DNA of 64,000 bases from Stenotrophomonas rhizophila (GCF_007667275.1 NZ_VDQT01000003.1:310001-374000); one strand, 5' to 3'. Shown: positions 18,895-26,986, counted from the first letter of the stretch. The notes: generated by a model not told the origin, from the letters alone. Program-made: numbers and translations.

Positions 18895-20460
18895 ATGTCG
18901 AGTCGCCCCATGAGCATCGCCATCGACGCACACGTTTTGATCGTCGGCGCAGGACCCACGGGCCTGGTGCATGCCCTTTGGCTCACCCACCAAGGGGTGA
19001 AGGTGCGCATCATCGACAAATCGTCCGGGCCAGGCGAAACCTCCCGGGCGATGGCCGTACAAGCCCGGACCCTGGAGCTTTACCGCCAGCTTGATCTCAC
19101 CGATGCCGTGGTAGCCGCCGGCCATCGCAATCCAACCATGAACCTATGGGCGAATGGTAAGCGCAGCGCTCGCCTTTCGATGCGAGATGCGGGCGCTACA
19201 GTGACCCCTTACCCCTACATTCTCACGTACCCCCAGGACGAGCACGAACGCCTTTTGATCCAGCGGCTTGAACGGCTGGGTATCCGGGTCGAGAGAGAAA
19301 CCGAGTTCATTTCGTTCGAGGAACACCCGGACTACGTGCTGTCACGTCTGCGCACACCGGGCGGCGTTGAGGTGACTTGCAGGTCTTCCTTTCTGTCCGG
19401 TTGCGACGGGGCGAAATCCCCGGTGCGACACCAGATAGGGGCGGGGTTCGAAGGCGGAACCTACAAACAGATATTCTACGTGGCCGATGTACGGCTCAAC
19501 GGGCTTGAGCCGCCAGGCGAGGCCCATATTTCCCTGGACAGCTCCGACTTTGTCGCTGTGTTGTCCTATGGCCACGAGGGCTTGAGCCGATTGATCGGAG
19601 TGGTTACCAACGGTGATGTGGAGAAGATTACATTTGAAGATGTCGGGCACCGTGCAATAGAGCGCCTCGGGGTCACGGTGGAGGCAGTTAACTGGTTCTC
19701 CACCTATCGGGTACATCACCGGGTCACCGATACCTTCCGCAAGGGACGCGTATTCCTCGCCGGGGATGCAGCGCATGTGCACAGTCCCGCTGGCGGCCAA
19801 GGCATGAATACGGGCATTGCCGATGCAATCAACCTGGCATGGAAGCTGGCGGCCGTCATCCAAGGTAAAGCACCCCATGCACTGCTCGACAGCTATGACC
19901 AGGAACGCAAGGCATTTGCGAAGAAGCTGGTTGACACCACGGACCGCGTGTTCACCTTCGTCACCGCCGAGAGCAGTTTTGCTGATTTCGTGCGAACGCG
20001 CATCGCACCGCTGCTTGCAGGCGCCGCCTATCGCGTCGATGGAATTCGCGAAATGTTGTTCCGCATGATTTCCCAGACCGCACTGAATTACCACGACAGC
20101 TCGTTGAGCGCTGGAAAAGCAGGGAAAGTGGAAGGTGGTGATCGTCTGCCGTGGGTGAATGTTGACGGTAAGGACAACTTTGACCCACTGGTGCAGGCCG
20201 TCTGGCAGATCCACGTCTACGGTTCTGCGTCTGCCGAACTTGAATCATGGGCTGGGCAGCAGCGAGTTCCATTGCACCAGTTCAGGTGGCACTCCAAGCA
20301 CGGTCAGGCAGGCTTGGCACAAGGCGCCGCGTACCTGATTCGCCCTGATACATACGTTGCCCTGGCAGATTCGCAGGCCTCACCTAATGTGCTCGAGTCC
20401 TATTTTGTAGAGCGCGGGATAACGCCCACAAGTCAGTCGGTGCTTCAGACTGAGGCATGA
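18895..20460 (+). CDS. FAD-dependent monooxygenase (aromatic hydroxylase family)
   Basis: The 521-residue protein belongs to the group A flavoprotein hydroxylases. It has the Rossmann FAD motif (VLIVGAGPTGLVHALWL at about 13-30), a DG-type segment (SGCDGAKSPVRHQIG) and the GD motif with the second FAD contact (GRVFLAGDAAHVHSPAGGQGMN near residue 285). The family uses NAD(P)H and O2 to hydroxylate phenols and related rings; some members inactivate antibiotics. Substrate cannot be read from the sequence. ATG 18910 is an alternative start; neither has a strong ribosome site. Codon use is visibly less GC-rich than in neighbours, and the gene is bracketed by REPIN-containing direct repeats, suggesting acquisition. 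Confidence 0.85.
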   Translation: MSSRPMSIAIDAHVLIVGAGPTGLVHALWLTHQGVKVRIIDKSSGPGETSRAMAVQARTLELYRQLDLTDAVVAAGHRNPTMNLWANGKRSARLSMRDAGATVTPYPYILTYPQDEHERLLIQRLERLGIRVERETEFISFEEHPDYVLSRLRTPGGVEVTCRSSFLSGCDGAKSPVRHQIGAGFEGGTYKQIFYVADVRLNGLEPPGEAHISLDSSDFVAVLSYGHEGLSRLIGVVTNGDVEKITFEDVGHRAIERLGVTVEAVNWFSTYRVHHRVTDTFRKGRVFLAGDAAHVHSPAGGQGMNTGIADAINLAWKLAAVIQGKAPHALLDSYDQERKAFAKKLVDTTDRVFTFVTAESSFADFVRTRIAPLLAGAAYRVDGIREMLFRMISQTALNYHDSSLSAGKAGKVEGGDRLPWVNVDGKDNFDPLVQAVWQIHVYGSASAELESWAGQQRVPLHQFRWHSKHGQAGLAQGAAYLIRPDTYVALADSQASPNVLESYFVERGITPTSQSVLQTEA

Positions 20461-20489
20461 ACGGAAAACAGCAAACGTCCAGCCAGGAC

Positions 20490-21077
20490 GGTAGAGTCGG
20501 TTCCCAAACGACTGCCGATAGCAAACCTGGGCCCTTTAACGCATTGACCTCGAACGGTGCGCGCCCTTCGCGCACGCCTTCGCCGAAGGTCATGCGTCAC
20601 CCTGCTGATCGTTTCCATCGGCGGTCGTTTGGGAACCGACCCTACCAGCGGACCAGTGCGGTCGACGTCCGGGGCGCTAAACGGCAAACGACCAGCCAGG
20701 ACGGTAGAGTCGGTTCCCAAACGACTGCCGATAAAAACCCTGGGCCCTTCAACGCATTGACCTCGAACCGTGCGCGCCCTTCGCGCGCACCTTCGCCGAA
20801 GTTCATGCGTCACCCTGCTGATCATTTCCATCGGCGGTCGTTTGGGAACCGACCCTACCAGCGCTAGTGCAGTCGACGTCCGGGGCGCTAAACGGAAAAC
20901 AGCAAACGACCAGCCAAGACGGTAGAGTCGGTTCCCAAACGACTGCCGATAACAACCCTGGGCCCTTTAACGCATTGACCCCGAACCGCGCGCGCCCTTC
21001 GCGCACGCCTTGCCCGAAGTTCATGCGTCACCCGGCTGATCATTTCCATCGGCGGTCGTTCGGGAACCGACCCTACC
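20490..21077 (+). repeat. right array of three 157-bp REPIN-like elements
   Basis: Units lie at 20490-20646, 20703-20859 and 20921-21077, in the same orientation and spacing as the left array. The spacer half that begins ACGGAAAACAGCAAAC starts directly at the monooxygenase stop codon. The matching left half of the spacer (CTAGTGCGGCCGACGT) lies at 18755-18770, so the gene occupies an interrupted spacer. Confidence 0.9.
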
Positions 21078-21083
21078 AGCGCA

Positions 21084-21551
21084 CTAGTGCGGCCGACGTC
21101 CGGAGGGCGCCGCTGCCGGCGCCATCGGCACCTCATCAGTGTCCACGAGGGAAATCAGCGCAAGCAAATTCCTGATGCTCATGTCCTCGACGTTGCCAGG
21201 GCAGCGTTCAATGACATCGATGAGCTCAAGCAGCTCCACGATGCGCAGGTCGTAGATCCGAAGCAGTTTGCGGATTGCGCGGAAAACCTCATGCCTGGAA
21301 GGATCATTGGCGCCAATCAGGCGATGCACCTGGATGCCTGGCTTTGCCGTCGCATCGCAGCGCGTCGAGGCGATGGCCTTCAGGATCTCGCCCATCGTCA
21401 GCTGATCCGAGGTGCGGATATCCGTGCGGAGCTTGGATTCCAGGGTCACCCAAGCGGGGCTGCCCCAATCCAATGTGTCGGCGATGGCGCTGAAGTAGTA
21501 GTTGAGGTCTACGGTAACGCGCGTAGGGGCGGCGAAAGGGTCGAATGACAT
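21084..21551 (-). CDS. hypothetical protein, 155 aa
   Basis: I do not recognise a family. The product begins MSFDPFAAPTRVTVDLNYYF, is mostly helical in character, and has two amphipathic stretches (HEVFRAIRKLLRIYDLRIVELLELIDVIE and MSIRNLLALISLVDTDE), ending in an Ala/Pro/Arg tail. GAGGAC lies about 10 bp before the ATG. No signal peptide or membrane segment is seen. The gene's 3' end touches the right REPIN array, and six residues near its C-terminus (EVPMAP) recur at 18800-18815 beside the left array. Its base composition is less GC-rich than that of core genes. Function unknown. Confidence 0.6.
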   Translation of the reverse strand: MSFDPFAAPTRVTVDLNYYFSAIADTLDWGSPAWVTLESKLRTDIRTSDQLTMGEILKAIASTRCDATAKPGIQVHRLIGANDPSRHEVFRAIRKLLRIYDLRIVELLELIDVIERCPGNVEDMSIRNLLALISLVDTDEVPMAPAAAPSGRRPH

Positions 21552-21867
21552 GGAGGACGTCCTCGTTTGAAGTAGGTTCCAACGCCCTGTGGATTACACT
21601 GGTGGGCGTCGATGCGCCTTTCTTCGGAACGCCAATCCCGGTCACCGAGGAGTTGGCGACGCAGCGATCCTGCGCGTGGCGAGGGAAGGCTGTCAACGCG
21701 CTGTGCCAGGAATTGGGAAGTGGGTCGGTAGCAATACGCCGGGATGTCGCAAGCGTCTCTCTATCAGATGCTTGCAACGTCATCCAGCCCACGATTGACC
21801 CACGGCAAGCACCAACAGGTGCGCCCCGCCAATGACACCTTCGAGCCGATCCCGATGGAGGCAGAGG
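21552..21867. other. 316-bp gap with no supported gene
   Basis: The gap separates the divergent hypothetical gene and acetyltransferase gene. Open frames across it (for example 21545-21835 on the plus strand) lack protein-like composition and ribosome sites. It probably holds the two promoters; no clear -35/-10 pair was identified. Confidence 0.5.
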
Positions 21868-22320
21868 ATGACAACAAGACGACTACGCGCCACCGACCTC
21901 GAGCAGGCCAGTGCTGTGTGCATGGCATCCTTCATGGAAGCGGTCGCGCCATCACTCTCTCCGGAGGGCATCGCCACCTTTGCCGGGATCGTCTCGGTGG
22001 ACGGCATTGCCAGCCGCTTTTCCGATGACAACGACATGTTCGTCTTCGAGGCCGACGGCCAGGTCGTGGGGGTGGCCGAACTCATGGGCGGGCAGCACGT
22101 GGCCACGTTGTTCGTTGCGCCGGGGCATCAGGGCAAAGGGGTGGGGCGGGCCTTGATGCAGGCCGTGCTCGCATGCGCCCGGTCCGAAGTGGTGACCGTA
22201 CGGGCGTCGTTGGGGTCGGTCGCCGCCTACCAGCGCTTCGGGTTCCAGGTGGCCGGCCCGGTCGGGGAATACGCGGGCCTGGTCTACCAGCCGATGGAAC
22301 GGGCGCTCGCCACGCCGTAG
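21868..22320 (+). CDS. GNAT-family N-acetyltransferase
   Basis: The 150-residue protein has the GNAT fold. The acetyl-CoA binding motif A (VATLFVAPGHQGKGVGRALMQAVL, with the QGKGVG loop) lies near residue 85, and a later beta-bulge region reads AAYQRFGFQVAGP. Such enzymes move an acetyl group from acetyl-CoA to small amines or protein N-termini; the acceptor is not predictable. ATG 21868 was chosen because GGAGG lies six to seven bases upstream. It stands alone between the divergent hypothetical gene and a sensor kinase. Confidence 0.85.
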   Translation: MTTRRLRATDLEQASAVCMASFMEAVAPSLSPEGIATFAGIVSVDGIASRFSDDNDMFVFEADGQVVGVAELMGGQHVATLFVAPGHQGKGVGRALMQAVLACARSEVVTVRASLGSVAAYQRFGFQVAGPVGEYAGLVYQPMERALATP

Positions 22321-22436
22321 TTCCAGGTCCCGGGTCGCTGAACGGTGAGCCATCAATCGACCAGATTCGGCAAAAGCATGATCCTGCTTTCACGCCTTCA
22401 CACCTATCCTGCGCCGAACGACCCCGGGCCTGATCC

Positions 22437-23447
22437 GTGCTGCAGCAACAAGAAGAAAACACCGCCAAATGGCGCATCTACGAGGCGCTGTTGCAGGCCA
22501 CGCCAGATCTGTCCTACGTGTTCGATCTGCAACATCGGTTCATTTACGCCAACCAGGCGCTGTTGAACATGTGGGGCATGACCTGGGATGAGGCGATGGG
22601 CAAGACCTGCCTGGAGATCGGCTATGAGCCCTGGCATGCGGCCATGCACGACGCCGAGATCGAGCGGGTGATTGCCACCAAGCAGCCGATCCGTGGCGAT
22701 GTGCCGTTCCCGCACACCACCCAGGGCGTACGCATCTACGACTACATCTTCACCCCGGTGATTGGACCGGATGGCGAAGTGGAAGCCATTGCCGGCAGCA
22801 CCCGCGACGTTACCGAGCGCAAGCGCCACGAACAGCACCTGCAGCTGCTCATCAACGAGCTCAACCATCGGGTAAAGAACTCGCTGGCCATGGTGCAGTC
22901 GATCGCACGGCAGACCTGCCACAACGCCAAGGACCTGGCCGAAGCCAGCGAGAAGGTGGAGCAGCGCCTGGTGGCGCTGTCGGCGGCGCATGATGTGCTG
23001 ACCCGCGAGAACTGGCACAGCGCCGACATCCTGGAGCTGGTCCAGGCGACTGCAGTGGCGCATGCGGACGACCCCGCCGCGCGGTTCGACGTGCAGGGCG
23101 AACCCTGCCGGCTGGACCCGCGCCGCGCGCTGGCACTGGCCATGGCGCTGCATGAGCTGGGCACCAACGCGGTCAAGTTTGGCGCCTTGTCCGGGCCCGA
23201 CGGTCGGGTGTCGGTGCACTGGAACAAGACGTCCGTGGGTGGGCGCGAGATGGTCGAGCTGGTCTGGCGGGAAAGCGGCGGCCCCCCGGTGCAGCCTCCC
23301 AGCCAGCGCGGGTTCGGCTCGCGCCTGCTGGAGAAGGGGCTGAAACATGACCTGGGCGGCACGGTGGAGCTGTCGTTCGAGCCGGGTGGGCTGCGTTACC
23401 GCGTGGTGTTCCCGCCGGGTGACGACACCCTGAAGGTGCACCCGTGA
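22437..23447 (+). CDS. PAS-containing HWE-family histidine kinase
   Basis: The 336-residue cytoplasmic kinase starts at GTG 22437. A PAS domain (residues 13-125, LLQATPDLSYVFDLQHRFIYANQALLNMWG, ending DVTERKR) is followed by a HisKA_2/HWE dimerisation segment with phospho-acceptor His144 (INELNHRVKNSLAMVQ). A short ATPase domain with HELGTNAVKFGAL and the family-defining W-x-E (VWRESGG) completes it. HWE kinases often serve light, redox or general stress signalling. The stop overlaps the next gene's start by four bases, so it is coupled to the receiver that follows. The signal is unknown. Confidence 0.88.
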   Translation: MLQQQEENTAKWRIYEALLQATPDLSYVFDLQHRFIYANQALLNMWGMTWDEAMGKTCLEIGYEPWHAAMHDAEIERVIATKQPIRGDVPFPHTTQGVRIYDYIFTPVIGPDGEVEAIAGSTRDVTERKRHEQHLQLLINELNHRVKNSLAMVQSIARQTCHNAKDLAEASEKVEQRLVALSAAHDVLTRENWHSADILELVQATAVAHADDPAARFDVQGEPCRLDPRRALALAMALHELGTNAVKFGALSGPDGRVSVHWNKTSVGGREMVELVWRESGGPPVQPPSQRGFGSRLLEKGLKHDLGGTVELSFEPGGLRYRVVFPPGDDTLKVHP

Positions 23448-23800
23448 CTGCGCGCGTGCTGATCGTCGAAGACGAATCGATGATTGCGATGATGGTCGAA
23501 GACTATCTGGTGCACGCGGGCTACGAAGTGGTAGCACTGGTCGGCACGCTGGACGAGGCACTCACTGCGGCGGAGCGCTGCAGTTTCGACGTGGCGCTGC
23601 TGGATGTGAACCTGGCCGGACAGACGTCGTTCCCGGTGGCTGACGTGCTGGAGGCGCGGGGGATCCCCTACATGTTCCTCAGCGGATACGGCAGGGAGAC
23701 GCTGCCGGAGCGGCTGCGGCGCCGTTATGGCCTGCAGAAGCCCTTCCGCATGCCCGAACTGGGGCGTGCGCTTGAACGGGTGCGCAACCCGGTCAACTGA
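23444..23800 (+). CDS. single-domain response regulator (receiver)
   Basis: The 118-residue CheY-like receiver has the acidic pair VEDES at residues 9-12, phospho-acceptor Asp54 (ALLDVNL) and the conserved Lys in QKPF. There is no output domain, so it probably acts by protein contact or in a phosphorelay with the HWE kinase encoded just upstream (ATGA-type overlap). HWE kinase plus lone receiver is a common pairing. Confidence 0.88.
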   Translation: MTARVLIVEDESMIAMMVEDYLVHAGYEVVALVGTLDEALTAAERCSFDVALLDVNLAGQTSFPVADVLEARGIPYMFLSGYGRETLPERLRRRYGLQKPFRMPELGRALERVRNPVN

Positions 23801-23957
23801 TCGCGCGAATCACTTCCTCGATCAGCACTACGTAGCAGGCCGCGAAGTAGACCTTGAGCAATGCAGGGTGCTGCTTGGAGACGAATGCGCGCATGTCAGT
23901 ACGGCCGATGGGGACGTCATCATTGTGACCATACAGTGAAATTGAGGCAACGATCAC
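23793..23957 (-). CDS. possible small protein, 54 aa
   Basis: A GTG-initiated minus-strand frame ends in DMRAFVSKQHPALLKVYFAA and then a hydrophobic, helix-like tail rich in V, L and I. An internal ATG would give 33 residues. It overlaps the end of the receiver gene tail-to-tail. The composition is protein-like, but there is no clear ribosome site and the region is AT-richer than average. The remaining sequence to 24206 shows no gene. Confidence 0.25.
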   Translation of the reverse strand: MIVASISLYGHNDDVPIGRTDMRAFVSKQHPALLKVYFAACYVVLIEEVIRAIS

Positions 23958-24206
23958 ACATTCAGTGCTGTGATGGCGTTTCCCACGTGTTTACTTTGAA
24001 TTCAATCACTTACAGTTTTGAGCGCGGCGGTGGCACCTACCGTTCGTCGGAAAAATCCTACACACGCAGCTGAATACGTAGCGGCGTCCGTTCACATAAC
24101 GTAGTGCCTTCACACGCCGCCCGCGCCCCATTCACTGTTGCGGCACGCCCGCATCGCTAGCGTGGAGGCCTGTCAGTCATACCCGGCAACCGGGGAAAGG
24201 AACAAC

Positions 24207-24380
24207 ATGATCAAGTGGGCCATCATCTTCGCCATCATCGGCATCATTGCCGGCGCGCTGGGCTTTGCCGGTATCGGCGGCGCCGCCATTGGCGTGGCCA
24301 AGTTCCTGTTCTGGGCAGGCATCATCATCGCCGTCATCCTGTTCGTGCTGGGCATGACGGTCGCCAAGAAGGTGACCTGA
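24207..24380 (+). CDS. DUF1328 small membrane protein
   Basis: The 57-residue protein is nearly all hydrophobic, with two helices ([20 protein letters not shown] and [20 protein letters not shown]), as in the DUF1328/YtjA family of inner-membrane proteins. AAAGGAACAAC gives a good ribosome site for ATG 24207. A -10-like CTAGCGT lies near 24159. Function is unknown; relatives are often stress-induced. Confidence 0.85.
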   Translation: MIKWAIIFAIIGIIAGALGFAGIGGAAIGVAKFLFWAGIIIAVILFVLGMTVAKKVT

Positions 24381-24408
24381 CCTCACGACAAGGTGAGGCG
24401 GTAAAAAC

Positions 24409-24438
24409 AAAAGCCTGCGCAGCAATGCGCAGGCTTTT
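24409..24438. terminator. bidirectional terminator between DUF1328 and hicB
   Basis: A perfect 13-bp stem (24409-24421 with 24426-24438, loop GCAA) has A and T runs on its outer ends, so it can stop transcription from both converging genes. Confidence 0.9.
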
Positions 24439-24443
24439 TGCTG

Positions 24444-24836
24444 TCAAACCGGCACGCTCAACTCGTGCTCCGCTGCCAGGGCGAGGAAAGCGGAACGTGA
24501 CATGCGTCGCGCCGCTGCCGCTTGGTCGATCTTGCCTACCAGATACTCAGGCAAGCTGATGTTGAGCCGGACGGCACGTGTGTTGACCTTCGACAGATCA
24601 ACGTCGACGAACATCCAGAAGCCATGCTGATACTGCGGTTGGTTGAGGTGTACGGCGAGGGGCGATGGGGTCGGCGGCGCTTTGGTCTCGCCGTCATACA
24701 TGAGTTCAACTGCCTCTTGGACCATGCGCGGCAATTGCTCGAGTTCATCCGCAGCCGAATGGACTCCGGGCAGGTCCGGGACAATTGCACCGTAAGCGCT
24801 GTCGTCCTGCTGGTGTACGTAGACGGGGTAAAGCAT
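24444..24836 (-). CDS. hicB: HicB-type antitoxin
   Basis: The 130-residue protein has the HicB N-domain (MLYPVYVHQQDDSAYGAIVPDLPGV) and a C-terminal ribbon-helix-helix domain (AVRLNISLPEYLVGKIDQAA...MSRSAFLALAAEHEL). It should neutralise HicA and repress the operon. ATG 24836 shares its A with the hicA stop (TGATG) and is preceded by GGAGAACC within hicA, so translation is coupled. The long frame upstream is the shadow of hicA. Confidence 0.88.
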   Translation of the reverse strand: MLYPVYVHQQDDSAYGAIVPDLPGVHSAADELEQLPRMVQEAVELMYDGETKAPPTPSPLAVHLNQPQYQHGFWMFVDVDLSKVNTRAVRLNISLPEYLVGKIDQAAAARRMSRSAFLALAAEHELSVPV

Positions 24837-25015
24837 CAGGTTCTCCATCCGGCTTGCCGCAAAACGCTGTTCACTGTTCCCAAGGGAAGATCTTTCCTGG
24901 GATGGGGAAGAATGACTGTCCTCGACCCTTTGCGCAGTTTCTGATGGCTCCCACGCACGGAGACAACCTTGAAACCGTCGGCTAACAATCGTTTCTTCAG
25001 TTCGCGGCTGTCCAT
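24836..25015 (-). CDS. hicA: HicA-type mRNA interferase toxin
   Basis: The 59-residue frame begins MDSRELKKRLLADGFKVVSV and contains GSHQKL, carrying the catalytic histidine of the dsRNA-binding-like HicA fold, followed by ILPHPRKDLPLGTVNSVLRQAG, the family's C-terminal signature. HicA toxins cleave mRNA ribosome-independently and cause growth arrest until bound by HicB. The usual GSHH is GSHQ here, so only the first His is kept. It precedes hicB with a one-base overlap. The gene and its upstream region are AT-richer than the surroundings, hinting at horizontal origin. Confidence 0.85.
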   Translation of the reverse strand: MDSRELKKRLLADGFKVVSVRGSHQKLRKGSRTVILPHPRKDLPLGTVNSVLRQAGWRT

Positions 25016-25048
25016 CCGCGTAGAAACGCATTTTTGGAAGCGGGCGTC

Positions 25049-25065
25049 TACACAATCTTACACAA
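25049..25065 (-). promoter_or_regulatory. direct repeat in the hicAB promoter region
   Basis: TACACAA occurs twice, separated by TCT, so the copies are 10 bp apart, one helical turn. The minus-strand TAAGAT inside it resembles a -10 box 35-40 bp before hicA. It could be the HicB operator. Confidence 0.35.
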
Positions 25066-25136
25066 CAATTTCCGCTTTTTCATCAGTCGGATCAATGATG
25101 GGCGGGCGGTCAAGGCGTTCGCCGCAACGGCCAGCG

Positions 25137-25913
25137 TCACTCGAAGTAGAAGGAAACACCCAGTCCGGCCTGCAGATCCGGGCTGTCCCGATCCAGGCCC
25201 AGGTCGAACGAGGCGTCCAGCTGGATGCGTTCGGCCGGCATCCACGTCAGGCCGGCGCCCGCGACGGAGGTGGCGGGTTCGCCCCGGGTATGGGTGAAAC
25301 CGGCTTCGATGTAGGCGCTGACGGTGTCGCTTGCGGCCAAGCTCAGGCTGGGCGACCAGGTGAAGGCGTCTTCGCCCGCGCCACGGGTGGCGTTGGCGTA
25401 CAGCGCGCCGCTCCAGCGTTGGTTGAAGGTGTATTCGTAGCTGGCGCCCAGTTCGTACTGGGTGCCGCCTTCGCTGAAGTCGCGTGAGCCGGTGCCGAAG
25501 CTGCTGCTGGCCAGCAGGGCCAGGGCATGGCGCTCCGAATGCAGGGGCAGGGCGTATTTGAGTGCCAGGCCGCTGTCGCCGGCGCCGCGCGTGGTGGTAG
25601 CGGGCGCATCGCGCGGGGCCTCGCGCAGGTGGTTCCAGGGGCTGCCAAAGGCCTGCAGTTCCAGCTGCGCGCCCAGGCCCACGCGCAGTCGCACATCGGT
25701 ACCGTATTCGGTGCTGCGGGTATCGGCGTCGTCGCGGTCGCGCTGGTAGTCGGGCAGCCCCAGTTCCAGCGCCACGCCGCCAGCGGGCAGCACCGAGGCC
25801 GCGAAGCCCAGTCCCGGGCGGTCGAAGGCCGGTGTTTCGCTTTCGTCCTGCTGTGCCCAGGCGGGAAGGGCCGAGGCCACCAGCAGAAGTCCTACCCATG
25901 CACGCATCGCCAC
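25137..25913 (-). CDS. outer-membrane transporter-like protein (MetA-pathway phenol type)
   Basis: The 258-residue protein has a signal peptide (MRAWVGLLLVASALPAWA-Q) and then alternating strands ending in an aromatic residue (GLGVSFYFE), the signature of an outer-membrane beta-barrel. The repeated strand pattern (YGTDVRLRVGLGAQLELQAFG, GAGLTWMPAERIQLDASFDLG) resembles the family annotated as transporter or phenol-degradation MetA. Substrate is unknown. ATG 25907 is an equally possible start. It is followed at a distance by hicA on the same strand but is not in its operon. Confidence 0.7.
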   Translation of the reverse strand: MAMRAWVGLLLVASALPAWAQQDESETPAFDRPGLGFAASVLPAGGVALELGLPDYQRDRDDADTRSTEYGTDVRLRVGLGAQLELQAFGSPWNHLREAPRDAPATTTRGAGDSGLALKYALPLHSERHALALLASSSFGTGSRDFSEGGTQYELGASYEYTFNQRWSGALYANATRGAGEDAFTWSPSLSLAASDTVSAYIEAGFTHTRGEPATSVAGAGLTWMPAERIQLDASFDLGLDRDSPDLQAGLGVSFYFE

Positions 25914-25983
25914 ACCCGCCGTCTGGAAAACAGCAGCAGCCTAGCGGGGCGGCGGCAATGCGCCGTGAGGACGGGCCGAGTGG

Positions 25984-26529
25984 CTACTGGTCGCCCGCAC
26001 GCTCGTCGCTGCCGGACGGATGCTCCGGGTGGCGGTCTTCATCGCGATCAACCGGCCCCCGGCGAGCAGCACGCTGGCCGGCAGCATCCGCGCCCAGCGG
26101 CGCTGCGACAGCCGTCAGCAGGGGGCCGCGACCCGGCGCAGGCACGTAGCGCAGCAGGTGGTGTGGTTCGGGAAGCACCCAGAACCCGGTGGCCAGGTCC
26201 GGTCGGCGGGCGGCGCCGTTGCCGCCGGCGGGCATGTCCTCGTCCTCTTCCGGATCGAGCGCCTGCGGTGGCTGCCGGTGCGCGTCTTCGTCCTGCTCTT
26301 GGTCAGGGAGGTCCTCGCTGTCCTCCGCGGTCGGCGGCGACAGGGTGTCCAGCGCATCGGTGGCGGCCTCCCACTCTGCCGCGTCCTGGACGATGGCCTC
26401 GGCGAGCGGGACGGGCGTTTCAATACGGGGTGGAAGGCGGGGCGGAAGGTCGGCAGGGACACGCATGGGCCGTTCGTCCAGTGCATGGATGGACCTTGGA
26501 CAGTGGCCGCAGCGGCCTGGGTGGTCCAT
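25984..26529 (-). CDS. hypothetical acidic protein, possibly frameshifted at its 3' end
   Basis: I do not recognise a family. The product has an acidic, Pro-rich central region (EDSEDLPDQEQDEDAH, DPEEDEDMP) and a short segment GFWVLPEPHHLLRYVP. ATG 26466 (MRVPADLPPRLPP) is a likelier start than 26529. After about 26110 the called frame loses its strong GC preference at third codon positions, while the +1 frame regains it and encodes a hydrophobic stretch (MLPASVLLAGGRLIAM) ending with TAG at 25941. One inserted or lost base would therefore give a longer protein with a C-terminal hydrophobic segment. It is the last gene of the mipA-led operon. Confidence 0.5.
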   Translation of the reverse strand: MDHPGRCGHCPRSIHALDERPMRVPADLPPRLPPRIETPVPLAEAIVQDAAEWEAATDALDTLSPPTAEDSEDLPDQEQDEDAHRQPPQALDPEEDEDMPAGGNGAARRPDLATGFWVLPEPHHLLRYVPAPGRGPLLTAVAAPLGADAAGQRAARRGPVDRDEDRHPEHPSGSDERAGDQ

Positions 26530-26551
26530 GCAACTGGTCGTAAAAGAACCT

Positions 26552-26986
26552 TCAGCGCAGCGACGGGTCCGGTCGGGTCAGGGCGAGCAGTCCATCCATC
26601 AGCCGTGCGGCGCGTGGCTTGCCGTCCTCGTCGATCGGGCAGGCCATCGACTGCAGCCAGAAGCCGTGCGCGGCGCGGCGTGCCGCGGTGAGGCGGTGGT
26701 CATCGGCTTCGCCGGGATGGCGCTGCAGCTGGTCCTGGATCCAGTGTTTGAGCGCTTTTGCGATGTCCGGATCCGGCCGCCCGCGCGGGGTGCCGGCGCC
26801 GGCCTCGGGCGGCTGCAGGCAGGCGCGGAACAGCGCGGTGACATAGGCGCGGGAGAAACGCCCGTGCACGTCCGGATCCTGCTCAAGCAAGGTTTGCACC
26901 GCGCGGTCGAAGTCGACCAGCGCGCTGGCCAGGGCCGGGGCATCCGCAGCCTCGGTGGTGCTGAGCAGCGGGAAGGGACGGCTCAT
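26552..26986 (-). CDS. hypothetical protein, 144 aa
   Basis: No family is recognised. The protein is soluble and largely helical, with a segment VDFDRAVQTLLEQDPDVHGR, then RAYVTALFRACLQPPE and KALKHWIQDQLQRHPGE; it has no signal peptide. Its ATG overlaps the stop of the preceding 75-residue gene (ATGA), so it is translated in the same operon as mipA. Third-position GC content is typical of real genes here. Confidence 0.6.
   Translation of the reverse strand: MSRPFPLLSTTEAADAPALASALVDFDRAVQTLLEQDPDVHGRFSRAYVTALFRACLQPPEAGAGTPRGRPDPDIAKALKHWIQDQLQRHPGEADDHRLTAARRAAHGFWLQSMACPIDEDGKPRAARLMDGLLALTRPDPSLR

Noticed and set aside
18161..21077. CRISPR array
   Set aside because: The repeated units are 157 bp with self-complementary arms and near-identical spacers; CRISPR repeats are 23-50 bp with unique spacers, and no cas genes are near.
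21087..21548. 153-codon plus-strand frame opposite the hypothetical gene
   Set aside because: Lacks a ribosome site and has shadow-type composition; the minus-strand frame has GAGGAC before ATG and better protein-like composition.
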